Assembly (NCBI GenBank): GCA_036924285.1
Contig: JAYKYS010000007.1
Span: 14,074,001 to 14,138,000, forward strand
Origin: Asterella californica
Taxonomy: Eukaryota; Streptophyta; Marchantiopsida; Marchantiales; Aytoniaceae
Direction: 5' to 3'
DNA length: 64,000 bases
The position numbers were made by a program, and so were the translations under genes. The notes beneath the pieces were generated by a model. It was not told the origin of the DNA and made no database searches. It saw only the letters and a list, made by a program, of their open reading frames with translations. Each line of letters starts with the position of its first letter. The stretch's first letter is position 1. Of the stretch, positions 48,661 to 60,350 are shown in pieces.

Positions 48661-51600
48661 TGTGGTGCCCACAAATTACAGGATTCACGAATTTTAGAAA
48701 TTTTTAAGATTAATAACTTGTTGTTTATAACTGAAGAAGCGTTGTTACTTAAGATTACGGCTTCCTTAGAAGGAAGATGATCTTATGAGCTGTTTGTAAT
48801 AATAAGTTGACTTCTTCGTAAGACGATCGTCTTCCGGGATGCGTCTTCTCGGTGATGTCTTCAGAAGACGGAAGACGGCGGAAGACACGCATCTTCCGGA
48901 AGACGACGAACCGCGAAGGCCTAACCACGGATTTTTCAATTAAAAGAGTAGGTGTACCTACTAGGTAACACCAAGACGGTAGGTAGGTCGGGTAAGTCAT
49001 CTAGGGTCGAAACCCCTAAACTGCGGGGAAGTTGCGCAGGAAGCGCATTAGCAGATTTTCAGCTTCCCGCAGCAGGAGCGCTTCTTGGTTGAGAAGATCG
49101 ATTCGAGGGATTGATTCGAGTGAGGAAGGCAGCGAGGTGAAATTGAGTGAGGTTAAGATCGATTTGAAGCTAGAAGGAAGGCGAGGTCGAATTGCTGAAG
49201 CGCAGAAAGCGTAGTGAGCTGAATGCGTTTCCTGTGAACTCTCGGAAGCTGATATTGGAGGACGGCTGAGTGGAATCGAAGGTGGACGGCTTAATCGATT
49301 AAGGCGTAGTCAGGAGCTGAAGGAGAAAGTAGCTCAGTGGGGTCGCATTGGAGCTGGGACCAGAGCCAGAAGCGCGCGGAAGAAGAAGACAACTCGAGAA
49401 GCAGACAGAAGATAGTAGAGGTTCTTCCCATGTTCTTTTTCCTTCCCACTGCTTCTCACCTTTGTATGGTATCCCCCGCGCTTCCCTGGTGGTTTGCAGG
49501 CAACCTGATCGATCGATTCCCCCATCCCTATTTTCCTATTGTGACATTGGGCACGGAAGCGCTGCCCAATTTCTGTCAGACATCTTCTTGCTTCTTCCTG
49601 AGTTCCCTACCCCTAGTCCTCAAATTGGAGATCCCAGCTATCAATTTCCCTACCCTACCATCTCTCTACTCTCGGAACCTTGAACAGAAGACGCTTCGGA
49701 AGATTGGAACATTTTCGGAAGACTGTCTTTGGAAGTCAACTGTACACAATTCGTATCAAGAGTGGATTTGCTTTGGTTTGGTGTTAAGAGAGGCTTGGTA
49801 CGAATTCCGAGTGGCTTGGTGAGTTGTTTTGTTATTTCGAGAAGTTGGAAGTCAGGAACTAGGCCTGTGCCTCCCGGTCTTCCAAGCTTCTCAAATCCAC
49901 ATCTTCCTAGAGAGACTAGAAGACTGGAAGGGCTGGCAAAATGCACGAGAAGACGTGAGGGTCCATTTCGGGTCTCTTCTGTCTGACCCATAGCAGCCCA
50001 TTCCTTCTTCTTCCCGAACTTAGGACAGAGTCGTGAGAAGTCTTGCTGGCAGAATCTGGAGAGAATGGTCGAGGGTCATGTCTTCTCATCATGCAGCAAG
50101 CTTCTTCTGAGTGTGTATGAGGGGTGAGAAGTCAGAAGAACAGAGTGCAAATGTCTTGAGTCTGCCGTGAGGATAGATTGCGCGTAGGAAGAAGAAGACA
50201 GGTGAGACCAGTGAAGGGAAGCCTGACTTCGGGAGGTCTTCCGAAGAAGACATTGAATCGGAAGCTGTCTTGGGAGTCTTCCCAAAGATCACTGTCACCG
50301 TAGGAGCCCGCAACCATCTTCTGAATCTGTTATGCACTCTACGTTTCGTGAATCTTGTATCTTTTGATAGGAAGTAGGATGTAATGCAAGGTGGGTTGTC
50401 TTCTTGGTAATCCATGCGAGGCCTTGCTTAGTTAGGATTGTTTAGATATAGCTCAGAAGACGAGAGCTATCTAGGAAGCACTGTTGAAATCTCGGAAGAC
50501 GGAGTAGCTGTCTTCTGGAAGACTAGTTTCGTCTTCTGAGAAGTAGAAGCTAGACTGTGGGCACTTGGGAAGGACTGAGCCTTCAGCTCACAGTAAGTGC
50601 GTGTGGCTTAGTGCAACAAATCTTCCAGTATGTCGATGCATCCTCGAGGGTTGGTGTTATCGGCAGCAGAGTTGGCCGAGGCCACACCCTTTCTCAAGGA
50701 GTTGGGTCTCGACTTCTTCTTGTGGGATTGGAACCTCGCCGATCAGGGACTACTGGAGGAGGTTTGGACAGCATTACCGCCTCGCAACCGTGTACTTGCG
50801 AAGGCAAGAGTAGCTCGAGAAAGACCATCTTCCTAGACTGAAGATTGGTGGCGCAGGGTCTACCACAGATCAGAATCTGAGGACCGAGGGTATTGGCTCG
50901 AGAAGAAGATCTTGCCCAGGATCGTGAGTGAGTGGCATGTGCCTGGAAGCACAACTTGCCTCTTCATGGAGGACACAGAAGGGAAGGAACGGGTGGAAGA
51001 TCGAATTTTATCGGGGCCGAAGAAGCGACTTCTGACGAAGTTGTTTCTGCATCTCTTTCTCAAGGGGAAAGCGCAGAAGACGAGGTACCTTGGAGATCAG
51101 GACGTGGAGTTCCTGGAAGCAGTGTGGGATGAAAGAGTGTCCGTCAACGGGGGCTCATTCTTCCACATATATGTACAGGCGGAGCTAGCGTACTTAGGTA
51201 CTCCGGCAGGAGGACACTTGACACCTTTCCTCTGTTACTTGTACGTAGCTATGGGAGATCCCACGGAAGATCAGTTGGTGAAGTATGGGCCAACAGGGCA
51301 ACATGAGACGAAGGAGGAGACCTCAGAAGAAGACGACCGAGCAGCAGCCGCAACTCCCCCTCCCACTCTTATGCCACAGCTGAGGTCCGGCACTCACCAG
51401 AAGATGCTTCTGGTGAGGGAAGATGACTCCAGTGCGTCGGAAGATGCCACACCTCCGAGGAAGATGGGTCCTAGAAGTGTATCTAGGAAGCCCACCTCCC
51501 TCATTCATTCGGGATCGGAGTCTGACTCGCAGGAAGAGCCGCTGAGTATCCGACCGGAGCAGAAGACCGCTTCTGCAATACCAGGGAGTCTTCCGAAGAC

Positions 51601-53878
51601 TCCAGAAGACGAAGGATGGATGGATGCTCCTACTGCGATGCGAGGAAGTGCAGTAAAGAGGACCGCTTCTACCATGAGGAGAGATCTTCCACCCCGGAAG
51701 ATGAGAAGAGTAGCTTCTTCCCGTGTGCAGAAGCTGAAGACCATTGTGGTGGAAGAGGCATCCTTGCCTCTAGAAGACAAGGTCGACACCTCCAACCGAA
51801 TTGTGGAGATGAATCTGTCTTCCGCAGGAAGAAGACTGGAAGAGTTCAGCGCCTTCTTCCACTCAGAGATCCAGCCAGCTATGGAGCTGCTGGAGAAGAG
51901 AGCGAAGGCTCAAGAGAAGCCCTTACAGCCTGGATTCGGTCTGCGCACCTTGATGCGTCAGGAAGAAGGTCAGAAGAAGACAGAAGCACTAGAAGCTAGT
52001 CTCTGCACCACGGAGAAGCTCGCAGCGAGATACAAGACGAAAGCAGCCGCTTCTGTCAAAGAGCTGACCCAACTGAAGAAGGGCAACCAGGAGTTGCAGG
52101 CGCGTCTACAGCAGCGCGATCAAGAGGTTCTCCGAGTGCAGGTGAAGATCATCGCCCTCGCAGAGGAGAAGACAACATGGAAGACGCAGCGAGAAGCCGC
52201 AGAAGCGCGAGTTGCAGAGGAGAAGATGCAGCGAGACGCAGCGGAAGCTCGTGCGCACGAGATGCTAGCACAGTCGGTGGAAGCGCTTCGAAAGAAGTTC
52301 AACTTCACCGCGGGTAGGAAGTTGCTTACCTTGGCTAGAGAGTGGGACAATGAGTCCAAAGAGATGTTGATAGAGTGCAAGGAGAGTATGTTCAAGTATT
52401 TGGATCGGCAGATAGAGGGAGTGAAGACACTCTATGGTCTTCCCTTGATTCCGTCACCCGCAACTGCATCTTCCCAAGCTCCAGCACCATCGACTAGATC
52501 CGGATTGGAGAAGGAGGAGTTCGACCTCGCTGTCCACTTCGTAGTGACAGCATTGGAAGCCGAGAAGACTCCGGAAGATGCCCCGGAAGACAGGATATCT
52601 TCTGGAAGACAAGAAGAAGAACCGTCTTCCCAGGTATTCCGCGTGGAGGAAGCGACTTCCCCGGACCCCTATGAGGTCGTCATGGTCCCTAGTACCGCAC
52701 CAATACCTCAGAAGAGCGAGGAGGTGCAAGTCGACCCAGCTTCCCAAAAGACGCTTCCGTCTTCCGAAGCAGAAGCAGAAGCCGAAGCAGAAGCCGAGGA
52801 AGAAGCAGCAGCAGCGACAGCAGGGCCAGCCAAGAACGATGAGGAGGAAGCCACCTCAGTGTTACCCGAGGTGTTCGTAGGGCTTTCTAGCTTATCAGAA
52901 GCCGCGTTAGGAGCTCCAGTAGGAGCAGATCAGGTAGATATTGCCACCGAGCAATCATAGTAGATAGTAAACACAACCGACGTTGACATTTTCCAAATTT
53001 AGTAAGATCGAACATGCTATCTTAAAGGTGGCAGGTTTCAGTGTAAAATTAGTTAGGATACCATGTGGCAGCATAGGTAGCATAAGAAACAACAAGGTGG
53101 ATGACTAATCAGGAAGGGAAATGGCTTGCATGTGGAGTGACAGCCTTCTGACAGCGCACATCTCTCCCTAGTGGTCGTCTCCTCTGTTTTCTCGTGGTAG
53201 AAGGCATAAGTCGGATCGAAGAGTAAGAAATCTAGTTAGTTACATACACACTACACCCGATGTTAGAGACATACGAATAGTCTAGGATTATACCGGAGGG
53301 GTCTGCATGCTCGTTACCAGCAGTGGTTCGAAGATGTAGATAGAGGTAGTGGACAGTTTAGGAACAGAGAACGGCATCCTCGTGCAGTCCTGTTGGCTAG
53401 ACTGTTGTGTCGAGGAGTAGACACAGGAGGTAGAGGGAGTGAGCTTCTTAATGCCAATGTGACATCTTCTCGAGGAATGGATTGCGAATTTGAGTGCAGA
53501 AGTTTTGTCCATGTCTTCTAGGTGGTGGGTTTTCTTGGATTCACTCCCGATTGTGCATGGGAAGCGTTCTTCTTGAGTGGCGGTGACTGTCAGCAGTTGT
53601 GGAATTGTAGCTTGGCTCGTCTAGTAGAGCACTTCGGATCTACGTACGGACAGTCTTATGGGTAAGGGATCTCAGAAGACAGAGTAATCAGAGCAGCGAA
53701 GAGAAGAAGAAAGAAACCTTCTTCCCACAGCAGAAGACGACATCCTCAAGTAGAAGACAGTGCAACTGTACGCACGTTTGTTGTCTTCCTCCCCAAACTA
53801 TTACAAGCAGGGATAGCTTGTTAGTCAAGACCGGACTAGAAACCTGTCGGAATCTTAATTTCTTCTTTTCATCTTGTT
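48661..53878 (+). mobile_element. Element A3: 3'-truncated copy of family A
   Basis: Starts with the family end TGTGGTGCCCACAAATTACA at 48661, inserted in R1. Similarity to A2 continues until TCATCTTGTT near 53878 and then stops, so the final 600-650 bp, the CACTACA end and the right target copy are missing. This copy holds the best-preserved ORF of the family. The 5' 250 bp contain a dense cluster of GAAGAC/GTCTTC and TCTTCCGGAAGA motifs at about 48826-48905. Confidence 0.8.
50630..52960 (+). pseudogene. A3 copy of the family-A Gag-like coiled-coil protein, one stop codon
   Basis: A single 776-codon frame from MSMHPRGLVLS to IATEQS, interrupted only by TAG at 50834-50836 (codon 69; A2 has TTG). 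Codon 102 is TGG here (50933-50935), where A1 and A2 have TGA. Regions: aromatic N-terminus FFLWDWNLADQGLLEEVW; TEDWWRRVYHRSESEDRGYW; core domain from KKRLLTKLFLHLFLKG (about 130) to YVQAELAYLGTPAGG (about 190); Ser/Pro/acidic linker with RRDLPPRKMRRVASSR; coiled coil of about 100 residues; the block NFTAGRKLLTLAREWDNES; acidic tail SEAEAEAEAEAEEEAAA. Downstream use of an internal start after codon 69 cannot be excluded. I infer a Gag-like structural protein. Confidence 0.75.
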
Positions 53879-54757
53879 GCTTTGCGTTAGCTCATAGTTT
53901 ACTATTAGTTTTTAAAATTCTAAGAATCCTAGAAAATAGGACAATTTTTTGACCTTTAGATTGATCGTGATCGTAGGGCAACGTTAAAAGAGGAACAGTT
54001 AAGGAACCAACGCGCAGAACGGACGCGAGCACAGGAGCAGAAAGATATGGGACCGTGAGAATATGGCTGAAGGGGATCAGGGTGAAGAGAGCAGAATTTT
54101 ATCGACCTTGCGCAGACACGCTACAGGGCTTCTGCTGCTACATTATGCGCTCATCGGCTGGTGAATCGATACCACCATTTATCTCCCGGTTCTAGATGAA
54201 GTGTTTGTTCGGGACGACATAAAGAATTACGCAGTTGGAAGGAGATGTCGGGTCGGCTGTGGCGGATGATCATAGGGACGTGGCTTTGAAGCGCTTTTGG
54301 CATTCGGGGGATCTGTTCATGGTGCCGGGAAATTTGTCGGTGCTTAGCTGTGATTTTGGTGTTTCTGGAGGTTGGCTTCCTGGCCAAAGGAGCCAATTGA
54401 GACGAGCCTAAAGGTTGCATCCAATTTTGCGAGGATTTTGAAGCGTTGTATGAAAAAGAATCTGAACTGTTGTTCGCATAGATGACAGTGTTCCGAGGAC
54501 CATAGGTACTCCGCAGCGTGATACAACCGATAGAGTGATGCAACCAGTGAAGGTACCGTAAGGGTCGAGTCAAACTATGTCGCGTCTCAAACGATTGTAA
54601 TAACCCTAGGCACTCACAGAAGGAATTCTGGAACCGGGTTCTTATGGTCTTTCAAGGCCTTGGCTTTGGGAACTAAGGTAGCCCCGTTGACTGTTGTAGT
54701 GGGAAGGGATTCATCATACCGCAGGCATTCTCCATTTTAGCTTCTTAGGTCGCTTGA
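53879..54757. other. Unassigned, possibly retroelement leader
   Basis: Begins at the A3 truncation point. Around 53965-54040 a plus-strand reading (RDRRATLKEEQLRNQRAER) resembles charged retroelement gag leader but ends quickly. A 140-residue minus-strand frame at 54151-54573 has no recognisable domain. I cannot assign function. Confidence 0.3.
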
Positions 54758-55296
54758 ATGTTACAGGTAACCAACTTGGACTACGATGAGCACAAAGGGC
54801 GAATCTGCATTGGACGTGTTCATGCCGGTAGCATCAACCGAGCACAAGAAGTGAGAGTGAGGAGAATATAAATTTTTTACTTACTTTTACGTTGATGGTA
54901 TATGATTGGATCAGCACCTTCCTATGTTTACAGAGTCTTACCGGTGAAGACAATCTCGTAACCAATTTCCTGACTCGCGGGGCCCTTTGTATGTAAAGGT
55001 GTGTACACCTGACTGAAACTGTCGGATCGCCAAGGTCAATGAGCTCTTTGTAGCCTTACCAACTATCAAAGTGGAGGAGCCCACCGTGAAAATGTCTTTC
55101 TCAGTCAACATCTCCCCCTTTTCTGGCCGAGAGGTACCGTCGGGGTTTGAGTGCTCGCTCAGGCGGAGTTCTGTTCAGTTGTTACTCAGTTTGACTTACG
55201 TAGAATGTGGAAGAAGGCTCTTTTTACTAAAACCTTTTTATCGATCAGGGTAAGTACGTCACCAGCAGAAATCTCCGTGATCGACTCTACCGTGAA
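54758..55296 (+). pseudogene. typA: Fragment of chloroplast-type TypA/BipA GTPase gene, three exons, disrupted
   Basis: TypA is a ribosome-associated translational GTPase, plastid-targeted in plants. Exon A (54758-54854) reads VTNLDYDEHKGRICIGRVHAG then SINRAQEVR. After a 144-bp intron (gtgagg...aaag), exon B (54999-55133) reads VCTPD*NCRIAKVNELFV and then LPTIKVEEPTVKMSFSVN, ISPFSGRE. After a 115-bp intron (gtaccg...tcag), exon C (55249-55296) reads GKYVTSRNLRDRLYRE. These are domain II and the start of domain III. Lesions: TGA at 55014-55016, and loss of about 40 residues normally between ELFV and LPTI with no intron at the join. The GTP-binding domain and C-terminus are absent. Retained introns argue against retroposition. 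Confidence 0.85.
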
Positions 55297-56600
55297 AGTA
55301 ACTGAAAGTCATTCATTCATCCAAGATTTAACATCATGCTTGGCAGGACCCTGCTGGATTCCAGAGCTTGGCTTGTTGCAGTGCGATGCCTTTCGCACTG
55401 TAATAATCGTCTTTCATCACGCCACGTCGTACGCGACGATGACACAAAGAAGTGAAACTCTTGCTCGAATTCCGCATATAATTCTTACATATGCACTTTT
55501 CCATGAACATTTAATTTTACAGTGCTCTGTACATTTAGTGCTTCAGGGTCGGTCATGTTTGAATCTGAACTCCATAACGTAAATACTAGTATGATTCATA
55601 CCTGGAGAAATTCATAAACGCAAGAGCTTAGATTCCGAAACTCCACGGTACGAGGTAGAAATGAGGAGCACAGGTGAGTCGTGTGACTCTTAGAATTACG
55701 GACGAAGTCCCGTACGAGTCTTTCATTTGATCATAAACTCTCATGCATCTGCGAGGGACTTATGACGGCATGAAGTTGAACACTTCCTTCTGACGAGCCG
55801 AGTTGATGGACGAAGGAGAAGCGGTGCAGATTATGCTATCGCATCAGACAGCGGGACGGCAGTCTGAGATTTTACTTGGCCTGGTTTTCACAGCCTCTCT
55901 ACCTCGTCTAGTGTTTTCTCAGTTCAGATTTTCTGTGAATGTCGTGACAGCTAAACGCTAGTCACATCGTTATATAACATCAAAGTCCTGATGGAACCTA
56001 CACAAAAGACCTCCTCTGTTGTAACGCACGATAGGGGATTTTGAGTGAGAATCATCAACCTGGCAATTAGTTAACTTCAGATTTCAAACGTACTCCAGAT
56101 AGTCTCTGGCTGACTCAGAAAGTGCTCTGTGCACTAGTATCAGTAGCAGATGGAGTAAAGTTTTGTCCTCGTAGAAGTTTCACCGCCTTCCTATTTGAAA
56201 GTGGGTTTTCTACAGTCAATGGTTTGGATTTCCGGAACCGTCGAAGAGTCATTTGTGGCTTTCAAGCTAAGTTGAGCGTGCAACCATGCATGTGAAGAGC
56301 GATAGTGTAATTGCCTCAGGTGCTCTGTGGCCCTTCGTCCCTACGCAGGGTCCATCCTTTAAGTGGTCGTTGTAACCTGCAAGGAGCGAAATTTGTTACT
56401 GGCATTCACAACTTGGCGCACATTAAATTCGCTTTGGTACAGGCGTGGGAACTTGCAACGCACCTTTGGGCGTTTAGACACGTTTATGGTGACATTTAAG
56501 AATACTATCTAAGCCAAACAGAGATGCTGCGCTTCTCCTCACGCAAATAGGTATTGCAACCAGACGCCATTTCTTCTATATAAGTGGAGATGTTTAGTAC
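55297..56600. other. No recognisable gene
   Basis: Next TypA exons would be expected here but I do not find them. Only short frames without recognisable domains (55151-55582 is an extension of TypA exon C through an intron). Confidence 0.4.
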
Positions 56601-57020
56601 TTTTGCGTTGCGATGCAGGAAGGGATGATTTTAGTGGGATAAATACTGGAGGTGGCTGATTGTATACTTAGTTTGAATATACTTAAGAAGGACTCGATGT
56701 CTAGACTGAGGTCTGGGCCCCAGAGTTTGATTCTTTAAGACGTCTGCAGATCCTTCACACTGCGGATGAGCTGGATCACCGTGTTCATTTCTAGGCTTTG
56801 GTGACTCCTGCAGACAGTATAACAGAGGACACCTGAACGGCAGCCACCCTTTTGCGTTGCGATGCAGGAAGGGATGATTTTAGTGGGGTAAATACTGGAG
56901 GTGGCTGATTGTATACTTTAGTTTGAATGTACTTAAGAAGGGCTCGATGTCTAGACTGAGGTCTGGGCCCTAGAGTTTGATTCTTTAAGACGTCTGCAGA
57001 TCCTTCACACTGCGGATGAG
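56601..57020. repeat. Direct duplication of about 170 bp, spacing 249 bp
   Basis: 56601-56770 and 56850-57020 are near-identical, from TTTTGCGTTGCGATGCAGGA to CACTGCGGATGAG. The second copy ends exactly where the ABCC exon begins (GATGAG then CGCCACCAGC), so its terminal AG is the probable splice acceptor; the first copy ends in the same AG but is followed by unrelated sequence. Confidence 0.85.
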
Positions 57021-57627
57021 CGCCACCAGCATCGGAGTCCTCTCGTTTGATTGAAGAAGAAGAACGAGGAAAAGGTCGGGTGGCTTCAAAGGTCTATTGG
57101 GCTTATGCCACAAGTGTGCTTTTCGGCTCCCATGTAATTTTGCTCCTCCTCATACAGACTGATTGGCAGGCTTTACAAATAGCAAGCGACTTTTGGTTGG
57201 CTAACTCCACTTCAACAGGGACGAAGGGCATTGTTTCAAGCAACTTCATGCGGGTGTACGCTCAGCTCGCAACCGGAAGTGGGATGTTTGTACTAGGTCG
57301 TTCGGTTTTAGTAGCATTCTCCGGGCTTAAAGCAGCGCAGAAATTCTTTCAGGACATGATCAGGAGCGTGTTCCGAGCTCCTATGTCTTTCTTTGACACG
57401 ACACCGTCGGGTAGAATACTTACTTGATCGTCTACAGATCAGCTTTCGCTAGATCTCACGATTCCGTTCCTCTACGGCACCTGTCTCGCTATCCTGTTCC
57501 AGCTCTTGGGAGTTTTGGTCGTCATGTTACAAGTAACCTGGCAGGTGGAGTTCATAATCTTCCCTCTAAGTTTGATCTTTCTTTGGGATCAAATGTACTT
57601 CATCTCCCCCTCCAGAGCACTCACCAG
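57021..57627 (+). pseudogene. ABCC (MRP-type) transporter exon fragment with a nonsense codon
   Basis: ABCC proteins are ATP-driven pumps, in plants mostly vacuolar, moving glutathione and folate conjugates. The exon reads ASESSRLIEEEERGKGRVAS, the linker into the second transmembrane domain, then hydrophobic helices, PMSFFDTTPSGRILT, TGA (57425-57427), and continues in frame SSTDQLSLDLTIPF to FISPSRALTR. Functional relatives have Arg after GRIL(T/N), so CGA became TGA by a CpG transition. A donor-like AG|GTTAGA ends the exon at 57627. No other ABCC exon (ATP-binding cassettes, first membrane domain) is found nearby. The frame is otherwise intact over 200 codons, so inactivation is recent or the fragment is a young capture. 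Confidence 0.85.
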
Positions 57628-57972
57628 GTTAGAATCTGTGTAAAGTGCTAGAAAACAAAATTCTCTAGGGATCAGAAAATAAAATTGACACTGAAGTACG
57701 AGGAAACAAAAAAAAACTACAAAAGTTTATCAGCTTAATTTGAGTCGAAGTTTGAAATGAGTGATAATATGCTTAGTCTAAGGGAAACGGTCACACTGAA
57801 ATACGTGCTTGTTGCAAGCAGGACATTCCCAAGGCTATAACAGAATCTGATGATTTCTGATTTCAAGTCTCGGTGATAAGAAGTAGTTCAGCAGCACACT
57901 ATCCACGGAGGCCCCAGATATGACGGTGGGTCTCCCTCGACCCAGATTGTGATAGCATCTCGAGACGGTTGA

Positions 57973-58003
57973 GTTCTAGAGTTATTTTTCATAACTCTAG
58001 AAC
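57973..58003. repeat. Perfect hairpin, 13-bp arms
   Basis: GTTCTAGAGTTAT and ATAACTCTAGAAC flank a 5-nt loop, TTTTC. Confidence 0.75.
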
Positions 58004-58742
58004 AGAGAATGTTGCTGCAGTGCCCTTCCCAAGGCCGCAACTCGGTCGTTGTTCATGTTGGAAATCTCCAGATCCATTGCTACTTATCTTAGTTTCTACA
58101 CGAAGAGAAGGGAGGCTACTCTTAAACGAACTCGGGGTTACTGTCGCCTCTTACAGTATGACTCCTTTGTACTTGGAAGGCTACTGGTTTCTCATGACAC
58201 GAAGTTGGGCCGAAGGCCATCTGGGAAAGATATCCTCTAGTGCAATCTGCTGGATTGCAGTCCCGGAATCAAAAGAAAAGACAAGTTTTTTCAACCATTC
58301 AAAAAAATGTGGTTGTTAAGCTTTCTCTCGTTCCATCCTACATGTCTTAGTTCTAATCTTTGTCTGTGGATTCATCCTACATGTCTAAGTTCTAATCTTT
58401 GTCTGTGGATTCGTTGGTTGAGTTTTCTCTTTTCCATCATACATGTCTTAGTTCTAATGGTATTTGTTTGTTCATGTTCTAATCTTTCTAATATTTTTGA
58501 TGTGGTTCTCCAAGAGATGATCTTGGTGTTCCCCAAATAATCCATTAAATGACGTGTCGTATACAAGTAATGGCATGAAATGAGGAACAATTTTAGAGAA
58601 GGAGAAAGAACTCATGGAAAACCGTTAACACCATTTCATGAATCTTCCTTATATCAAGTAGTGATATGAAATCAGTTAAACCTCCCCTCCTGGTATAAGA
58701 GGGCCCTAATGGGACTCTTCTTCTCAGGTTTCTTTTAAATTC

Positions 58743-58770
58743 AAAATCCCTCTCTGGAAAGAGGGATTTT
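58743..58770. repeat. Perfect hairpin, 11-bp arms
   Basis: AAAATCCCTCT and AGAGGGATTTT flank a 6-nt loop, CTGGAA, and are followed by TTCTG. In bacteria this would suggest a terminator, but the context is eukaryotic. Confidence 0.7.
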
Positions 58771-59057
58771 TCTGAAAAGTGAAAACTAACAGACTGGTTT
58801 TCGATAATGCTTAGATAAAATATTAAAATATTTTTCTAGTAAAAGTCTAGTACTTTCTCCTGAATTTCATCGAATCTTATGCCTTCTTCTCAGATAACGG
58901 CACTTCAATTAGTGTATTTTAGCACTCTGCTTCTTTTCTTATCCGTCGTTGCTTTTACCTTCACTACTGTATGCAAACACACCGTACTACAAACACTATT
59001 ACTTAGAACTTTTGCTTGGTTCTCGTTGCTTGAAAACACTTTACTTTATGCTGTTGC

Positions 59058-59099
59058 AGATGGCTTCATTTGCGTTCCTCCATGCAAATGAAGCCATCT
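59058..59099. repeat. Perfect hairpin, 16-bp arms
   Basis: AGATGGCTTCATTTGC and GCAAATGAAGCCATCT flank a 10-nt loop. Preceded by GTTGC, so a sequence such as a splice site or exon end may have been copied back on itself. Confidence 0.8.
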
Positions 59100-59797
59100 T
59101 TCTGCCAAGTTCACTGGTCCACCACTTCACAAGAATCGTGAAAACAGCAACAGGTATAGCTTTACAAACCTCACTCAATTTCACCCTCTAGAGTTGAAGA
59201 TAATAATCTTGCTTTTTCACAGCATTGTTTGGACCCTTCGGATCAACGCACTTGATTTGAGCCCTATGTTAGCTTTCTTGGTGTTGAGAGTGCTCACTTC
59301 CATCTTAAACACTAATGTCCAGTCAGGCTGAGATTTTCTTTTGATACTTTAGTGCCCATTTAGCAGGGGTTTATAGTGGGGTCTTTGGTGTAGTTTACCG
59401 CCATGGGAGTGAAATTCCACATGGCTTGGAGCTTCAGATTGTGTCCTGGAATACGGGGTCAGGTCACGAAGTTTCCCGTTGATAGCATCACTATGATATA
59501 TGTTCATGCATGGTGCCAACCCGGTTCTACTCCCTCGACTCATAGTGCCAAATATAAGAGCTCTCAAACTCAACATAGTTTCAAAGCCCTTTCCACCAGA
59601 AAAGCCGAAAATTTTCTTCCATCGCCAACATCGTCTAAGACAGTTCTAGTAAGAAATTGATTTGATCAGGATTTAATTCAATAATACTCATATATATATA
59701 ATAACACTCACTGGACTCCGGTGAGGAAGAAGTTGCAGTTATAACAATGTTATCTGTAGGATTGATCCGACCACTAAGATATGATCTGATTAACCTC

Positions 59798-60330
59798 AGT
59801 TGTCCCTTAAACCCTACAGTCCAGTAATTCTTCTCTCTCGCTGAACCCATGTCTTCTTTCCTTCCTATGTTTGACTACATTGTAATTTGTGAAATTGATG
59901 AATAGATGTAAGTTCAGTTTTCATTTAATAGATTTTAGTTTCGTATAGAATCATATTCATGAAATCTATTTTCTGTGAGAGTTGCGAGAGTTAAGCTGAT
60001 TGTCTAAATTCCCTTAGTCTCGCAGTCCTACCACTTTGCTATAACTTCTTTTATATTCTTATCAATATGATGTGATTATGTTCTGCAAGTGAAGCAAAGT
60101 GATAGTATTGATCCAAAGCAAGACCTACCTGCAGCAAAGTGATAGTATCGATCCAAAGCAAGACCTTCTTTCATAACGACGTTTTATCTCTGAAATAAGT
60201 TTAGGAGATCATAACTACTGCTTTTACTCACGAAGATAAGACCTAAGACATCCAATTGAAATAGCTTTTTGTCTATTGTCATGATTATATATATTATATC
60301 TATCTTGGATAGAAAATGATATAATTTTTC
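59798..60330 (+). repeat. Duplicated segment of about 530 bp, copy 1
   Basis: From CCCTTAAACCCTACAGTCCA to TTGGATAGAAAATGATAT this matches 62028-62563 with scattered substitutions and small indels. It contains a 40-bp tandem pair (GCAAAGTGATAGTAT(T/C)GATCC at 60094 and 60134). Both copies end just before a pyrimidine-rich stretch with a CAG acceptor and a coding exon, so they may represent a shared promoter, 5' UTR or first intron, or LTRs of an element. Confidence 0.8.
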
Positions 60331-60350
60331 TCTCAATATTCAGCTGTTCT

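Larger units (their letters stand above)
57628..59797. other. No recognisable gene; several perfect hairpins
   Basis: Short frames only, including 57969-58319 and 58879-59191, none recognised. A 39-bp tandem duplication (CATCCTACATGTCT(T/A)AGTT...) starts at 58334 and 58373 with a weaker third unit at 58435. Hairpins are listed separately. Confidence 0.4.

Noticed and set aside
58743..58770. Rho-independent terminator
   Set aside because: Hairpin followed by only a short T run in DNA with spliceosomal introns and plant transposons; bacterial termination does not apply.
60061..60173. CRISPR-like direct repeats
   Set aside because: Only two 40-bp tandem units without spacers; a simple duplication in a eukaryotic context.
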